Below, in pieces: positions 33,691 through 46,116 of a stretch of DNA of 64,000 bases (the stretch's first letter is position 1; the number at the start of each line of letters is the position of its first letter). This DNA comes from Lepisosteus oculatus (Eukaryota > Chordata > Actinopteri > Semionotiformes > Lepisosteidae). The position numbers were made by a program, and so were the translations under genes. Below the pieces are notes generated by a model. That model made no database searches. It worked only from the letters and a program-made list of their open reading frames with translations, and was not told where the DNA came from. The stretch is from the NCBI RefSeq assembly GCF_040954835.1, contig NC_090709.1, positions 45,392,490-45,456,489 on the forward strand, in the 5' to 3' direction.

Positions 33691-34975
33691 ATACCCTGGC
33701 TCCTCTCCAGACACAGCTGGGTGAGCTCCTCTAGTCAGCACAGGAGGCTCTTCTGTACACAGAGAGGGGTGGGAGGGGGGAACAAGCTGATACCCTGGCT
33801 CCTCTCCAGACACAGCTGGGTGAGCTTCCCCAGGTCAGGACAGGAGGCTCTTCTGTACACAGAGGGGGGCGGGGGTGGGGAACAAACAATCCCAGTCCAT
33901 GTGGTTGAAGCCGATACCCTGGCTTCTCTCCAGACACAGCTGGGTGAGCTCCTCCAGTCAGGACAGGAGGCTCTTCTGTACACAGAGAGGGGTGGGAGGG
34001 GGGAACAAGCTGATACCCTGGCTCCTCTCCAGACACAGCTGGGTGAGCTTCCCCAGGTCAGGACAGGAGGCTCTTCCGTACACAGAGGGGGGCGGGGGTG
34101 GGGAACAAACAATCCCAGTCCATGTGGTTGAAGCCGATACCCTGGCTTCTCTCCAGACACAGCTGGGTGAGCTCCTCCAGTCAGGACAGGAGGCTCTTCT
34201 GTACACAGAGGGGGGTGGGGGTGGGGAACAAGCCGCCCAGCCCTGTGGTTGAAGCCGATACCCTGGCTTCTCTCCAGACACAGCTGGGTGAGCTCCCCCA
34301 GGTCAGGACAGGAGGCTCTTCCGTACACAGAGGGGGGTGGGGAACAAGCTGCCCAGCCCTGTGGTTGAAGCCGATACCCTGGCTTCTCTCCAGACACAGC
34401 TGGATGAGCTCCTCCAGTCAGGACAGGAGGCTCTTCTGTACACAGAGGGGGGTGGGGGTGGAGAACAGGCTGCCCAGCCCTGTGGTTGAAGCAGAGACCC
34501 TGGCTTCTCTCCAGACACAGCTGGGTGAGCTCCTCCAGTCAGGACAGGAGGCTCTCTGTACACAGAGAGGGGTGGGAGGGGGGAACAAGCTGATACCCTG
34601 GCTTCTCTCCAGACACAGCTGGGTGAGCTCCTCCAGTCAGGACAGGAGGCTCTTCTGTACACAGAGGGGGGTGGGGGTGGAGAACAGGCTGCCCAGCCCT
34701 GTGGTTGAAGCCGATACCCTGGCTTCTCTCCAGACACAGCTGGGTGAGCTCCTCCAGTCAGGACAGGAGGCTCTTCCGTACACAGAGGGGGGTGGGGGTG
34801 GGGAACAAGCTGCCCAGCCCTGTGGTTGAAGCAGAGACCCTGGCTTCTCTCCAGACACAGCTGGGTGAGCTCCTCCAGTCAGGACAGGAGGCTCTTCTGT
34901 ACACAGAGGGGGGTGGGGGTAGGGAACAGGCTGGCCAGCCATGTTGTTGAAGCCGATACCCTGGCTTCTCAAGTT
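33685..34975. repeat. Large array of the ~120-bp LINE-derived repeat
   Basis: About 11 units, each with GATACCCTGGCTTCTCTCCA, GACACAGCTGGGTGAGCTCC and CTGTACACAGAGGGGGGTGG; some units are shortened by ~20 bases. Both edges keep LINE-like sequence (right edge TTCTTTCAATCAATTGGCTA), so it grew from a single LINE 3' end still seen almost unexpanded at 54865-55110. Confidence 0.9.
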
Positions 34976-35094
34976 CTTTCAATCAATTGGCTACTTATTA
35001 CCAAATGGGTTAGATGGCCTCCTCTACTTTGTGACTGAGTGCTAAGATGGTGTTCAATATTTACTCTTCATCAGGCTCTGGTGTCTCGGGACAG

Positions 35095-35295
35095 GCTGGG
35101 AGGAGGTGACTGTGGCTGCGCTGACCGCTGAGCTCCTGGCCCAGGAGAGGAGGCCTGTCCAGCAGTGGACAGGAGGAAGACCACTGAGCTCCTGGCCCAG
35201 GAGAGGAGGCCTGTCCAGCAGTGGACAGGAGGAAGACCACTGAGCTCCTGGCCCAGGAGAGGAGGCCTGTCCAGCAGTGGACAGGAGGAAGACTG
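35095..35295. repeat. ~60-bp tandem repeat, three units
   Basis: Three copies of GAGCTCCTGGCCCAGGAGAG, GAGGCCTGTCCAGCAGTGGA, CAGGAGGAAGACCACT. The paralogous site at 55255-55320 has one copy. Followed by AATAAAGTTTTCAGAAAACC, shared at both sites, which may be an old transcript end. Confidence 0.85.
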
Positions 35296-35449
35296 CGGGC
35301 TGCAGGTGTTGTAGCGCAGGTGAGGAAGGTGATAGTGTAGAGAGGAATGAAAGTGCTTTGTATTTCACGATGCTTTCCAACTCTGAATAAAGTTTTCAGA
35401 AAACCTTTCCTGTGTTTGTGGCTGTGCGTTCATGAACTTCTAAAAAAGT

Positions 35450-36640
35450 TACTCTAGGATTATTGTGTAACTTAGTTTAAAGACACATACCCATCAGCAT
35501 GAGCAAGTCTGATCCTGCTGCCAAAGGTGCTTCTAAAGACTACTGAATACTCAGGCATATCGAAGATTTTGTTTTTGCATTTTTATTGAGTTTGTACTCG
35601 TGGTGGATTGAGTTGATCAACTTCAGATCAAAACTAGATCGAGAGTCAATTTTGGCAGTCTACATACGAGATTGGTACTAATTCAGGTTGTACAGCCTCA
35701 GAGGACAAAGGGACAATCTTCCCTCGAGAGACTTTGTGATGAATGTAATTCATACAGACATCAGTGTCGTCAATATTTGAGCCCTCAGCCCTCGTATTAG
35801 TGCTGTGTGTGGGTCTGAACTCTCAGTATGTTCGGATTTTGCTGGTTGTTTCAGTCTGCTGTGTTCACTACATGTTACACAAACATAACGTGTAAACATG
35901 TTATATATACTGAAAGGAATAATCTATTCTAAAGGTTGTATTTTCCTACCTGGAGACTATGGAGTAACATGCAACATCTTGGCCAGCTGTTTTAGGTGAT
36001 AAAAGTTCTGCTGCTGTTAAACCAATGTTGTAAAAGGTACAAGCGAGCGAACTCTTCCTGAAAGTGTTTGCTTGCAATGAGACTGTCGAACTTGATCGAC
36101 TCAGAATGAGCATGTGTCACAGTGCAGGGGAAATCCACAAATATCTGCTCTTCTCTAAGAGCACTGAGTCCAGCGAACAGCAGAGGGCGATCTGACACTG
36201 TTGCTAATGAAAAGGGGGATTTAAAAAGCAGCACCAGTCTCCTGCTAAAATATTACAGATTCTCATTAGATTCTAGCTCTTGCGGAGGCGATCTTTGTGG
36301 GATCTGCAGAAATTCAAAGTATCGTGGCTTATTTAATTCATACACTTTTACTTGATTGAAGTTTCTTAATATAGAAGAACTAAAGGTTGCGCTGCAACCA
36401 GCGACATCTACTGTCAGCTCCGGGTATCACCGCTCTGGCGTTGGAACCAGTCCTGATGTTTCGACAGTGCCGGGGAGAAAACTGAAGTCATCGACTGTTC
36501 CGTCTGCTTCTCCTCCAATCCTCAGCTCTTCCTCGATTATTCCCTGTTCTGTTCCCTCTCTGGTTTCTTCATCTCCCGCACTGGCTTCTGAAAAACATGT
36601 GCGTGAACACCGCACTCGATAACGAAAATATAAAACCCAT
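35450..36640. other. Intergenic, no gene recognised
   Basis: Mostly AT-rich sequence with short open frames and no splice-supported exon. I see no repeat of known class here. Confidence 0.5.
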
Positions 36641-37210
36641 GTAATAAACGTAATTTTATATAGCGCCTTTAAAAGCAAATATCTCAAAGCGCTTTTTGGG
36701 GGGGAAAAATTGTTGAAACAATGACAAAAATAGTAACAAAGAAACAGAAGGGTTTATAACGTCATAGAAGAAGCGATAAGCAGCGAATTAAATAAAAGCC
36801 TTTCTAAAGCAGGTTTTGAGTCTGGATGTGAAGGGGTTTAGACCAGGGGACTCTCTGGGGGACAGAGTTCCGGAGCTCTGGGGTGCAGCAGGAGAAGACA
36901 CTGTACCCCCAGAGTGTAGACGGGCTTGGGGGACAGACAGGAGCCCAGAGTCAGAGGAGTGAAAGCTGTGAGCAGGATGATAGTAACTCAGACAGGGACT
37001 GAGGTGCCGAGCCAGACAGAGCCTTGTCGGTGAGCACTTGAATTCGACGCGAAACTTGCCAGGAAGCCAGTGCAGGGACTCCAGGACAGGAGTAATGTCA
37101 TCACTTGCACCAGACCTGGACAGGATTCTGACGGCCAAATTCTCGACACTCCGGACTTTGTTTGAGCTCTGCTCGGAGTAGATTTAGACACCTCCGCAAG
37201 GGCGTTTGCA
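36640..37210. repeat. Dispersed fish repeat
   Basis: Begins with TATAGCGCCTTTAAAAGC and ATATCTCAAAGCGC and continues with GGTTTTGAGTCTGGATGTGA, AGGGGTTTAGACCAGGGGAC and CCAGTGCAGGGACTCCAGGA. This arrangement resembles a widespread non-coding repeat of fish and amphibian genomes. Class uncertain. It ends just upstream of the beta4 promoter. Confidence 0.5.
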
Positions 37211-37478
37211 GTAACCATTTCGTGAGAAGACAAATGTGTTGACCAGCTTACAACTGCTTAAAAACCTTTAAACGAACTTTTTCACCTTTGCACTCCTGTA
37301 ACCCTGTAATTAAAAAAGACCTAAGGATTGTTGCGACGCAGTTCGGGTCTCAGGGTAGGAACATTTCAGTAAATCGGTTTACACGTCATTGGAAACGACT
37401 ATCTGGGCCCAATGAGAGCGCGGTCTGTACAGTGAGGCGTAGGTTCAGAGACCAGCTCTTCCTCTTCCACCAGACGGA

Positions 37479-40400
37479 ATGGACACCGTGCGGACGACAT
37501 ATAACCTGCTCTTCCTCTGTGAGTAGATATATTTGTATAGATTTTGTTGCTTTTATACGCCTCCCACAATGGAGCGGTGGATTATACAAGCAGACTGTAC
37601 GTGCAGAAGTGTTTTATAGATGACCACCATGTATTATGTTGGGCGGAATGAACGTTTGCGTTGTTGCTGTGTTTTCTCTTCTGAAGGGGTGTATATAAAG
37701 GTAATATAGAATATATATTACCTATACACACAAAGGTGTGTACAATATATACAGGCTGTATACACTGTGGAACTGAGGGTTGTAATGAGGGAAGGAAAAA
37801 GTGATATTGAACAAACCAGCAACTGGTCGCCACGAGTCTTTAGGAAGGTTACAAGTGTTAACAGAGCCCGGACAGAGCCCAGACACACAACTGAGCTTTG
37901 GAAGCGGCGGTGGGATCTCCTCTGGAGGCAGCAGACTCGCTATCCAGCGCCTACAACCGCGAAGAAAAGTCCGGAAACCCGACGTTTCGAGGTTTCGATG
38001 ATCGAAAAACAAATGACCATTCAGCCTCACATAACTACCTAGAAAACAAATTGATATCTTTATTTTGTTGTCCAGTATGTTCACACAAATTAAAAATAGC
38101 CCATCCGCCATCAAGAATCTGAATGAAAATATTGGCAAAGTGAGACGTTATCACCACCACGTTTTGTATGTATGTCATATATGAGCACAGCTCTTATTAT
38201 ATACAGGGGACTTCGAATGGCTTGGGAATCGCCTCAAGATACAGTGTGTTGAATGAGCGTGGCTGAGATCAAAGAATCAATTTTCTCCGGAATATGAATC
38301 TGGTCCATAGACTGCAGCGCTCAATGTCTTGTTATTTATCACTCGATGTGGTTTAACACAGAGAATTGTGTCGCAGGACAACTAGGGTCTCGTCAGCTTC
38401 CTCGCGGCGATTTCTACAGCTATATAGTTATATAATAACATGTAATTTCAACCACTATTTAAAATCCATTTTTTTTAATGATGGGCAGAGTATCAGAATT
38501 CATAAATCCGTCGGCCCTGTTCAGGGTGCAAGGAAAGATCTTGCGTCCCGCCGGTGTCTGAAAGGACTGACGTGAGTTTCCTGTCTCAGGTGTCTTCCTG
38601 GCGGGGGGACTGTTCGCTGGCTCGGCCGGGGTCGTGGAGCTGCGGGTCCGAGCCGGAGACACGGTCACCCTGCCCTGCGGCATCAGGCACCAGACCGAGA
38701 CGCTGTGGATAATACAGAGGCCCCTGGAGGTGCCGCTCATCGCCGCCGTCGCCCAGATCAGCGGCTCCCAGATCATCAAGGAGGTGGAAGAGGGGTACCG
38801 GTCTCGCCTCTCCCTCGTCCTCGAACCCTCGACCCTCTCCGTCAGCCTGACGATAACCAACCTGACGGAGTCCGACCGGGCGCTGTACTACTGCGCCGAC
38901 AGAGTCGGCGGGCGGCTGAGCTTCGGAAACGGGACGGAGCTCGTCTTCCCCGGTGAGCCCCAGCCACCGCCCGACACCCCGATAACCCCTCACACACACT
39001 AACACGCGAGCAGTTCCAGTCTGTGCACCCGCTCCCCTACACAGCACAGACACCCTGGGGTCCCACTCCTTCACTGTTCAACACTGCAGTCTTGTTCGGT
39101 ACCGGTTCCGGTGTTGCCATGTTTGTACACGACCCTACTTCCCGGTGTCTCTCGGTATTTGAAAAAGGCTTCACAATGGATAAGCTTTGAATCTGACCTC
39201 ACTGAAACTATACGACATGATTTCCACCCGCGAATCTTACTGTGATGTGACAAGGTCCAAGCAATACGATCGTTTGCATTTCCTTTTTGAGAAACTCATT
39301 ACCTAAATCACAGAAAATGAACATTGTCTGAGCTGTTACTTCAGAAAGGCTGTCAAGCAGCAGTGAAGATGTTGTGAATCAGCCTCTCACCTGCTCTATC
39401 TGTGGTCCTGTAGAGGAGTCAGACCGGACAGTGGTCAGTCCCAGTCCCTGCCTGACGTGCTGGACTCTTCTGCCCTCTGTGAGTGTGGTCTGTGCCATCG
39501 TGTCCTCCGTCTGCGTTTTCTCCTGCGTTTCCCTTAGAAGAGGTAAGACTGTCCACACAGCTGTGTTTTATTATGAAAAGTGAAATACAATTTGCACAAA
39601 AGCCGCTGTTAGTTAGGAAAACATCAACAGACACTTAAATGCGTGAAATGCAGATGGAAATACTCCAATTAAGTCTTTCATTGTGTTATTGTTTCAAAAA
39701 TGTTTTAACAATATTATAGTGTATAATTCTACTAGACCAGCTTGTCTTGTGTGGCTGTGAGTTTAACTGGACGATAGAACTTCTGTTTTCAGTATCGGTT
39801 TAATTTGAAGATTCATGCGTTAAACTGGAATGTTTTATTTCTGATGCTAAAATCCCAGTCTAAATAAATTCAATGAAAACCTGATGTGAATTATCTACGT
39901 CTGTTTGCATTGACCTTTATAGCCAGTCCTAGTAGCTTTTTCAGTCCAAATAAACTTTCTCAGTCATTCCAGTTTGTCCCAATCCCAAGAAAAACTTATT
40001 GTGGGAAAAGTAGAAAATGTCAGAATTAAATATTTAAGATCAACTCCAAGGGGTTTTTAATTTGATCTGCTTGTGTCTTTTAAAAAGACAGATGAGGACG
40101 ATTTAAATTTCTCTTTCACACTTATTTATTTACAATCGACGCTGAAAAGTCATTTATAAAAGCCATTTTTGCCTACTGCATCAAACTACTGAAAGTGCTG
40201 TATATTGTCTTTATATACTCAGATCCAGAGAGTTACATATTCTTCACCCTGATCTGACAGATTAACAAAACCATCTTTTACAGTGATACTAGGAAGTGGA
40301 AATATTTTGGGGTCACAGCGGAGTATAACTGTGTTTCCTCTTTGAAACCAGGCAGTAGAAGCTCTGAGAGTTGCCCCCAGACTGGAGGACACAGCGAGAG

Positions 40401-40823
40401 ACAGGACAGTCAGGTACCGATCAGATTTTTATTTCAGACAGGACACTGTGTCTCACATCCATCTAATAATAGTGATGATGGTGTTTGTGATGATGATTAG
40501 GGCAGAGTAGACATTGAGTTTATTTTTTGTGGGCTGTTAAGAGTATTGTTTTATGTTGACACTGATAAAAGATTGACAATCTTATCAGAGTGTGTCAGGA
40601 GGGTCACAGATGAAATTAGCAGAGTGTGTGTGTGTGCGTGTGTGTATGTGTGTGTGTGTGCGTGTTCAGGCTCGTCCTCACCTCACTGTCTATGTGTTTG
40701 CAGGAGGAGGAGGCAGGACTGGAGTACGCCACTATAGAGATCAGCAGACAAAACACAGAGCACAAGAAGAGAGGTGGCTACAACACACAGCCCAGGACAT
40801 ATGCTGAGATCAAGCATGGGTGA
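37479..40823 (+). CDS. beta4: V(J)-type receptor with ITIM tail
   Basis: Five exons, 237 residues: leader 37479-37518, V 38590-38952, stalk/transmembrane 39414-39542, juxtamembrane 40352-40413, tail 40704-40823, phases 1,1,1,0. The leader encodes MDTVRTTYNLLFL and continues into CVFLAGGLFAGSAG in the V exon. The V domain has cysteines at about 43 and 115, LWIIQ, SDRALYYC and FGNGTELVF. The stalk has CPCLTC-like cysteines (PSPCLTC). The transmembrane segment is uncharged (WTLLPSVSVVCAIVSSVCVF). Tyr206 lies in LEYATI, a consensus ITIM. Tyr231 lies in RTYAEI, where the Thr at -2 that makes an ITSM in beta3 is Arg. This predicts an inhibitory receptor acting through SH2 phosphatases. The frame is fully open. 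Confidence 0.84.
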
Positions 40824-41241
40824 TGTGTGTGACAGTAAAGTACAGAAGTACACTCACAGAGCGCTTAGCTGAGCTGAAAAACATAATCAGGTTGAGTACT
40901 GGGAATCAAAACTTATAAATGCATAACAACCCATAAAAAAGTCTTTTATCAAGACTACTGGTCAAGAACTAGTTGAAGTACATTTTTCTCTTTTATCTTC
41001 ATTTCCTTTCTCTCCAGTTGTTTTGTTCAGCTGATTTAATGAGTGAGGACCATCCAGACAACTTCCTCTAAAATGAAATCTAGTCAAATTTGTTTGCTGA
41101 AAACTGGAAGGAGTGATCCAGCAATTTCTAAGAACATATTTCTCTATAAGAATTACTTATGAGCTGAAGTATCTATGGATTTCACAGCAAGATATGTCTG
41201 CTTGGCAGCTACCTTGAAAAGTCCTTTGAATCTACATAGAT

Positions 41242-41247
41242 AATAAA
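41242..41247 (+). terminator. Possible beta4 poly(A) signal
   Basis: AATAAA about 420 bases after the stop, conserved with beta3. Confidence 0.4.
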
Positions 41248-42029
41248 GAGATAATGCAAGATACATCTATCCATCTGTTTGGTTGATAAGTGACAATTAC
41301 CAGAGTCCCCTGCTACTGAACAAGTTTGCATATAGAGGTGTCATGAAAAAAAGACTTACACCACACAGAAGACAAAAGCTGGTACAAGTGTTTCATAGGC
41401 AGTCAACAAAGGAACCAAACAGCATTTGTTCTTTGTGTCTGATGCTCGTGTTCATCAATGCTAACGAGCCCTGAACTGTGAGCAGATCAAGGGCTCTGTG
41501 CAGCCTGTGTGCAGCCTGTGTTCAGCACGACGACCGCAGATGTTTCCATGAGCTCAACTGCTCTCTATACAGTATTTACTCTCTCAGGCCTGTGATAGTC
41601 ACACTGGGCTCGGGAGGACAGGGGGCCGGGGGGAAGGTGGAGAATTTGACAACAGGTTCGCACTGACAGTTTCCTGTCTTGTTTCTGTTGCTGTGTCTCT
41701 GCTGGGCTGTGCGCTGGTTTACTCTTCAGCCTCCCTGAAATGAATCATCAGGCAGAATTCAGGTCAGAAAAGCCCCCCCCAAAAAACATGTGAGGATGAG
41801 ATAGACAAGTGTGTAAAAATGGATACCACACAGGCCTGTGTACCTGTTTTCAAGACCCACAGACTGTTTCTCAGATATCGGACGCTTTTGATTCTGCGCT
41901 GAGATTCTGAGAGCTGCACCTGTTAGACAAGTGGTGCCTTCCTGGACAGAGGACACAAGACAGGTCACAAATGAGAGGCAGCTATAGGGCACATACAGAA
42001 GAGAGTATTAAAGTATTGGCTACACCTAC

Positions 42030-43540
42030 AAAACAGCGACCAACTCCTATCACCACAAAGCCCTGCTGAGCCAAGAGCTGAGCCCAAAACAGAGCCCCCT
42101 GAGCCAGCTGGTCCTGAGGCTCACTGACCTGAGCCACACCGACACTAACCAGCCTCAGGACAGCACTGCTAGAGCACCACAACTCAGACTCAACCACATC
42201 ACAGCACAATACACAACACACAACCAGCCTCAGGACAACACTGCTAGAGCACCACAACTCAGACTCAACCACAACACAGCACAATACACAACACACAACC
42301 AGCTTCAGGACAACACTGCTAGAGCACCACAACTCAGACTCAAGCACATCACAGAACAGATCAAACAGCAATATCTCACACACTGGGACACACACACACA
42401 AACAACATCAACTGGAATGCTACAGAACCCTAAACAGACAATACACACTAGCTGAATATTTGACCAAGATAAGAAACAACAAACAGAAACAGACCCTGAC
42501 GAAGTACAGGCTCAGTGACCACAGCCTGGACAGAGACACTGGACACAGGCAGACCTTGCTGTCCAGAGAGGACAGGCTCAGTGACCACAGCCTGGACAGA
42601 GACACTGGACACAGGCAGACCTGGCTGCCCAGAGAGGACAGGCTCAGTGACCACAGCCTGGACAGAGACACTGGACACAGGCACACCTGGCAGCGAAGAG
42701 AGGACAGGCTGTGCTCCCACTGCCAGCGGGGAGAAACAGAGACAGAGGTGCACTTCCTACTGCACTGGGACAGATATTCTGGGATTAGAGAAACATTCTT
42801 CCTGAAATTCAGAAATCTAGTCCCAGAGTTCCCACACCTGCCAGAATCACAACGGGTCCCAATCCTACTGGGAGAGGGAGGAGGGAACTCAGCTGAACTG
42901 GCAGCCCAGTGTGTGATATCCTGTCCCAGCCTGAGGAACAGACAGTGAGCCTGTCTCTCAGTAATAATAATACAGTGTGTGATCTCCTGTCCCAGCCTGA
43001 GGAACAGACAGTGAGGATGTCTCTCAATAATAATAATACATTGTGTGATCTCCTGTCCCAGCCTGAGGAACAGACAGTGAGCCTGTCTCCCAATAATAAT
43101 AATACAGTGTGTGATCTCCTGTCCCAGCCTGAGGAACAGACAGTGAGCCTGTCTCTCAATAATAATAATACAGTGTGTGATCTCCTGTCCCAGCCTGAGG
43201 AACAGACAGTGAGACTGTCTCTCAATAATAATAATACAGTGTGTGATCTCCTGTCCCAGCCTGAGGAACAGACAGTGAGCCTGTCTCTCAATAATAATAA
43301 TACAGTGTGTGATCTCCTGTCCCAGCCTGAGGAACAGTGAGCACTGAGGAACAGTGAGCCTGTCTCCCAGTAATGCTCCATAGATCTATATGTAAATATT
43401 TTATGATTGTGTCTTTATTGTAAATGTCTATAGATTTTTATTTTATGTGAATTGTATTTGTTTTGCTTTGGCAACATTGATAGTACTCATCCATCAGTCA
43501 TGCCAATAAAGCACCTTGAATTGATTTGAATACAGGGCAC
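42030..43540 (+). mobile_element. LINE 3' end with three separate internal tandem expansions
   Basis: The plus strand encodes HHKALLSQELSPKQSPLSQL, then CYRTLNRQYTLAEYLTKIRN, then LCSHCQRGETETEVHFLLHW, the C-terminal zinc-knuckle-like end of a fish LINE. It closes with GCCAATAAAGCACCTTGAAT followed by TGATTTGAA. Three segments are amplified in place: a 75-bp unit (42150-42360), a ~63-bp unit encoding RLSDHSLDRDTGHRQTWLPR (42505-42700) and a ~66-bp unit encoding VCDLLSQPEEQTVSLSL (42905-43340). It is 5' truncated and shares its insertion point with 17480-18018. Confidence 0.8.
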
Positions 43541-43627
43541 AGCTGGCCTGATGGGTAGTTAGTAGTTAATCCATCCAAGTGTCAGCTGGAGATGAGAAAA
43601 TCACAGTTTGAAGATTCTCATTCTTAA

Positions 43628-44012
43628 AAGAAATAAGGGTATCGGCTTTAACCACAGGGCTGGGCAGCTTGTTCCCCACCCCCACCACCCTCTGTGTACA
43701 AAAGAGCCTCCTGTCCTGACTGGAAGAGCTCACCCAGCTGTGTTTGGAGAGAAGCCAGGGTATCGGCTTCAACCACAGGGCTGGGCAGCCTGTTCCCCAC
43801 CCCCGCCCCCCTCTGTGTACAGAAGAGCCTCCTGTCCTGACTGGAAGAGCTCACCCAGCTGTGTCTGGAGAGAAGCCAGGGTATCGGCTTCAACCACAGG
43901 GCTGGGCAGCCTGTTCCCCACCCCCACCCCCCTCTGTGTACAGTAGAGCCCTCTGTCCTGACTGGAGGAGCTCACCCAGCTGTGTCTGGAGAGAAGCCAG
44001 GGTTTCAACCTT
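43628..44012. repeat. ~120-bp LINE-derived repeat, ~3.3 units
   Basis: Same unit as at 33685-34975, in the opposite orientation, next to the LINE 3' end. Confidence 0.85.
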
Positions 44013-44219
44013 TTGACACGACTGGAAACTGAATGAAACGGCAGATTTTGTTTTGTTAGAGGTGGAGTTGGACGGTCCTGGTGGAGATTAATGACACTGT
44101 CACAGTCCGAATCAGACAGATACTTTATTGATTCCATCGGGGAAATTGAATTAGTGTGGAAAGGAAAACACTACTTTGAGAAATGTTATTTTTGCATGTA
44201 TTGCTATGCATGTTTTTTT

Positions 44220-44244
44220 GCGTTAGTGTATGATACACTAACGC
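44220..44244. repeat. Perfect short hairpin
   Basis: Arms GCGTTAGTGTA and TACACTAACGC are exact reverse complements around a 3-base TGA loop, preceded by a T7 run. No associated gene. Confidence 0.8.
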
Positions 44245-44399
44245 ATGCGGATGAGTTTCTTCACCGAAAGGCCAAACGACAATCGCTTGATAACATACTG
44301 CTCTACTTTAGGCTCACACCGCCCTCTAGTGATCAGGAACTGAAATCACTACTGATAGAGAAAAATAGCAGGACGTTTTAAGACATTTTAAGGATCACA

Positions 44400-44635
44400 G
44401 TTTTGAGTCAGTGTCTTCACCCAGTAGGAGCCGAGACAGGTCCAAGTGTAGATGATGTGAAGATCTGACCAGCGTCTCCACTTCCCAGCCTGAGCTGGCA
44501 GGAACCCAGACTGGTCCGGGGCTGTAGAGTCACTACCAGCAGGTATTTACTCAGCGTGATCTCCCCCTGACAGCCTGAACTGCCCCTCTCCCTGGAGCCT
44601 GAGGTCATTCTGAGCCGACAGCTGTCTTTAAAGCA
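44400..44635 (-). repeat. Partial copy of the inverted-repeat arm family
   Basis: Matches the section of 5938-6588 containing GTGTCTTCACCCAGTAGGAG and GGCAGGAACCCAGACTGGTC. It lies between beta4 and IgSF-C, away from any alpha gene. Confidence 0.7.
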
Positions 44636-44832
44636 CAGCTGTCCAGTCCTGGTCCTGGAGGGGTCAGTGTGTGTTTGTGTCTGCAGAGTCTCCAGGGGTC
44701 TTTAAAGCAGGGCTGTCCAGTCCTGGTCCTGGAGGGGTCAGTGTGTGTGTGTCTGCAGCGTCTCCAGGGGTCTTTAAAGCAGGGCTGTCCAGTCCTGGTC
44801 CTGCAGGGGTCAGTGTGTGTGTCTGCAGGATT
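44622..44832. repeat. ~70-bp tandem repeat, three units
   Basis: Three copies of GGGCTGTCCAGTCCTGGTCC, TGGAGGGGTCAGTGTGTGTG, TCTGCAGCGTCTCCAGGGGT. The unit resembles a dispersed non-coding fish repeat. Confidence 0.8.
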
Positions 44833-44849
44833 CTCATTTAATTTAAATA

Positions 44850-46000
44850 GCAACCAGAAACATCAAATAAAATTTATCACATGTAAATATAAAATAGAAT
44901 TTCAAATATATATACACATTTAAAAAATAGCTACATTTTTCACGTATTTAAAAAAATATACAGTATTAAAACAAGCCCAGAAAATACTTCACAGAAGCAA
45001 GACAGATGGATAAATACACATACAAGCACAACAGAGAAAATCATAACAAGTACAAAAGTAAATTAGAAGAACAAGAAAATCTTCAAGCAGTTTTTGTTCC
45101 ACATTTTTCTTATAAAAACTTTCACTTGAGTTTAGCACTCAAACCCCTCTCCCTGCTGGGAGCAGTAAACACTGAGGACGGATGGGAGGTATCAGCTGTT
45201 GATGCTCCTCACTACTCTGAGAACTGAAAGGTGGGATAAACCACCAGTTTGCTCCTTCCCCAGTGCAGTGCAGCCCTTTCAGATCTTCAGCACCATAAAG
45301 AACACGAGAGACATGCACTTGTGCTCAGAGTAACCTGCACCAGTTCAGTGCGATCAAAGCAGTGCAAAGGGGAACAATAATCATAAGGGAATGTACAGAC
45401 CAAGGAGTCAACATGAGGATGAAACTCACCCAGCATTAATACCAGACAGGTCATAGTACCTCATGTTGTCACTCGCCCAGAGAGAAACACAGGGCAGGGC
45501 TCAGGAGGCAGATGAACAAGTAAATTCAGCGCAGTGCAGCGAGAGAGTTGGAGAGCAAGATGTTCACAGGTAGGGTAAGAGTACACAGCTACTGTAGCTC
45601 CTCCACTAGAGTACAGACGAACCAGCATGGGGACCAGTGGAGCTGTCCTGCTGGCCCACCCCTGCCTGAACTGTGCACCTGCAATCATGATTAACCAAAC
45701 ACAGAGAACGAAATAACACTTGGAAACAGCAGTGTAGTGCGCGCAAGAAATCTGTGGCGGGAGTCCCTTCTCACGAAGACGAGGTGCCAGCAGAAGAATC
45801 ACTAAGGAAAAAGACTTTGGTACTGATTGTCTAGACGCCTCGCTTCTGGACTAACGGGGAAGGAATGAACAAGGTCAGGAAACACAGTCAGCAGCGCAGG
45901 ACTCACGTCAACGGCGGCCAGATTAAAACTGTATAATGCAGTCGTAACGGCTCGGAGAAGTGTAGACGATTTTGGTCACAATGTTATAGAAAAGCTCAAG
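44850..46000. other. Intergenic; no supported gene
   Basis: A minus-strand frame at 45802-45461 (113 codons) has no splice support, no recognised domain and no paralog near the other IgSF genes, so I do not call it a gene. The part nearest 46000 is the 3' flank of IgSF-C. Confidence 0.5.
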
Positions 46001-46116
46001 GCAGTAAAACCTGAGTGGTTATACTGGGTTTCTCCACTGTTTGTTTGATGTAGATGTCCGACAGCTGCACCAGTATCTCAGTATCTTGGCCGGCTACACT
46101 GGCTGTGATGTTCAGG

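Noticed and set aside
33685-34975. CRISPR-like regular array
   Set aside because: Units are tandem without unique spacers, LINE-derived and in a vertebrate genome.
45461-45802. Possible 113-residue minus-strand protein
   Set aside because: No domain, no exon borders and no paralog beside IgSF-A or IgSF-B.
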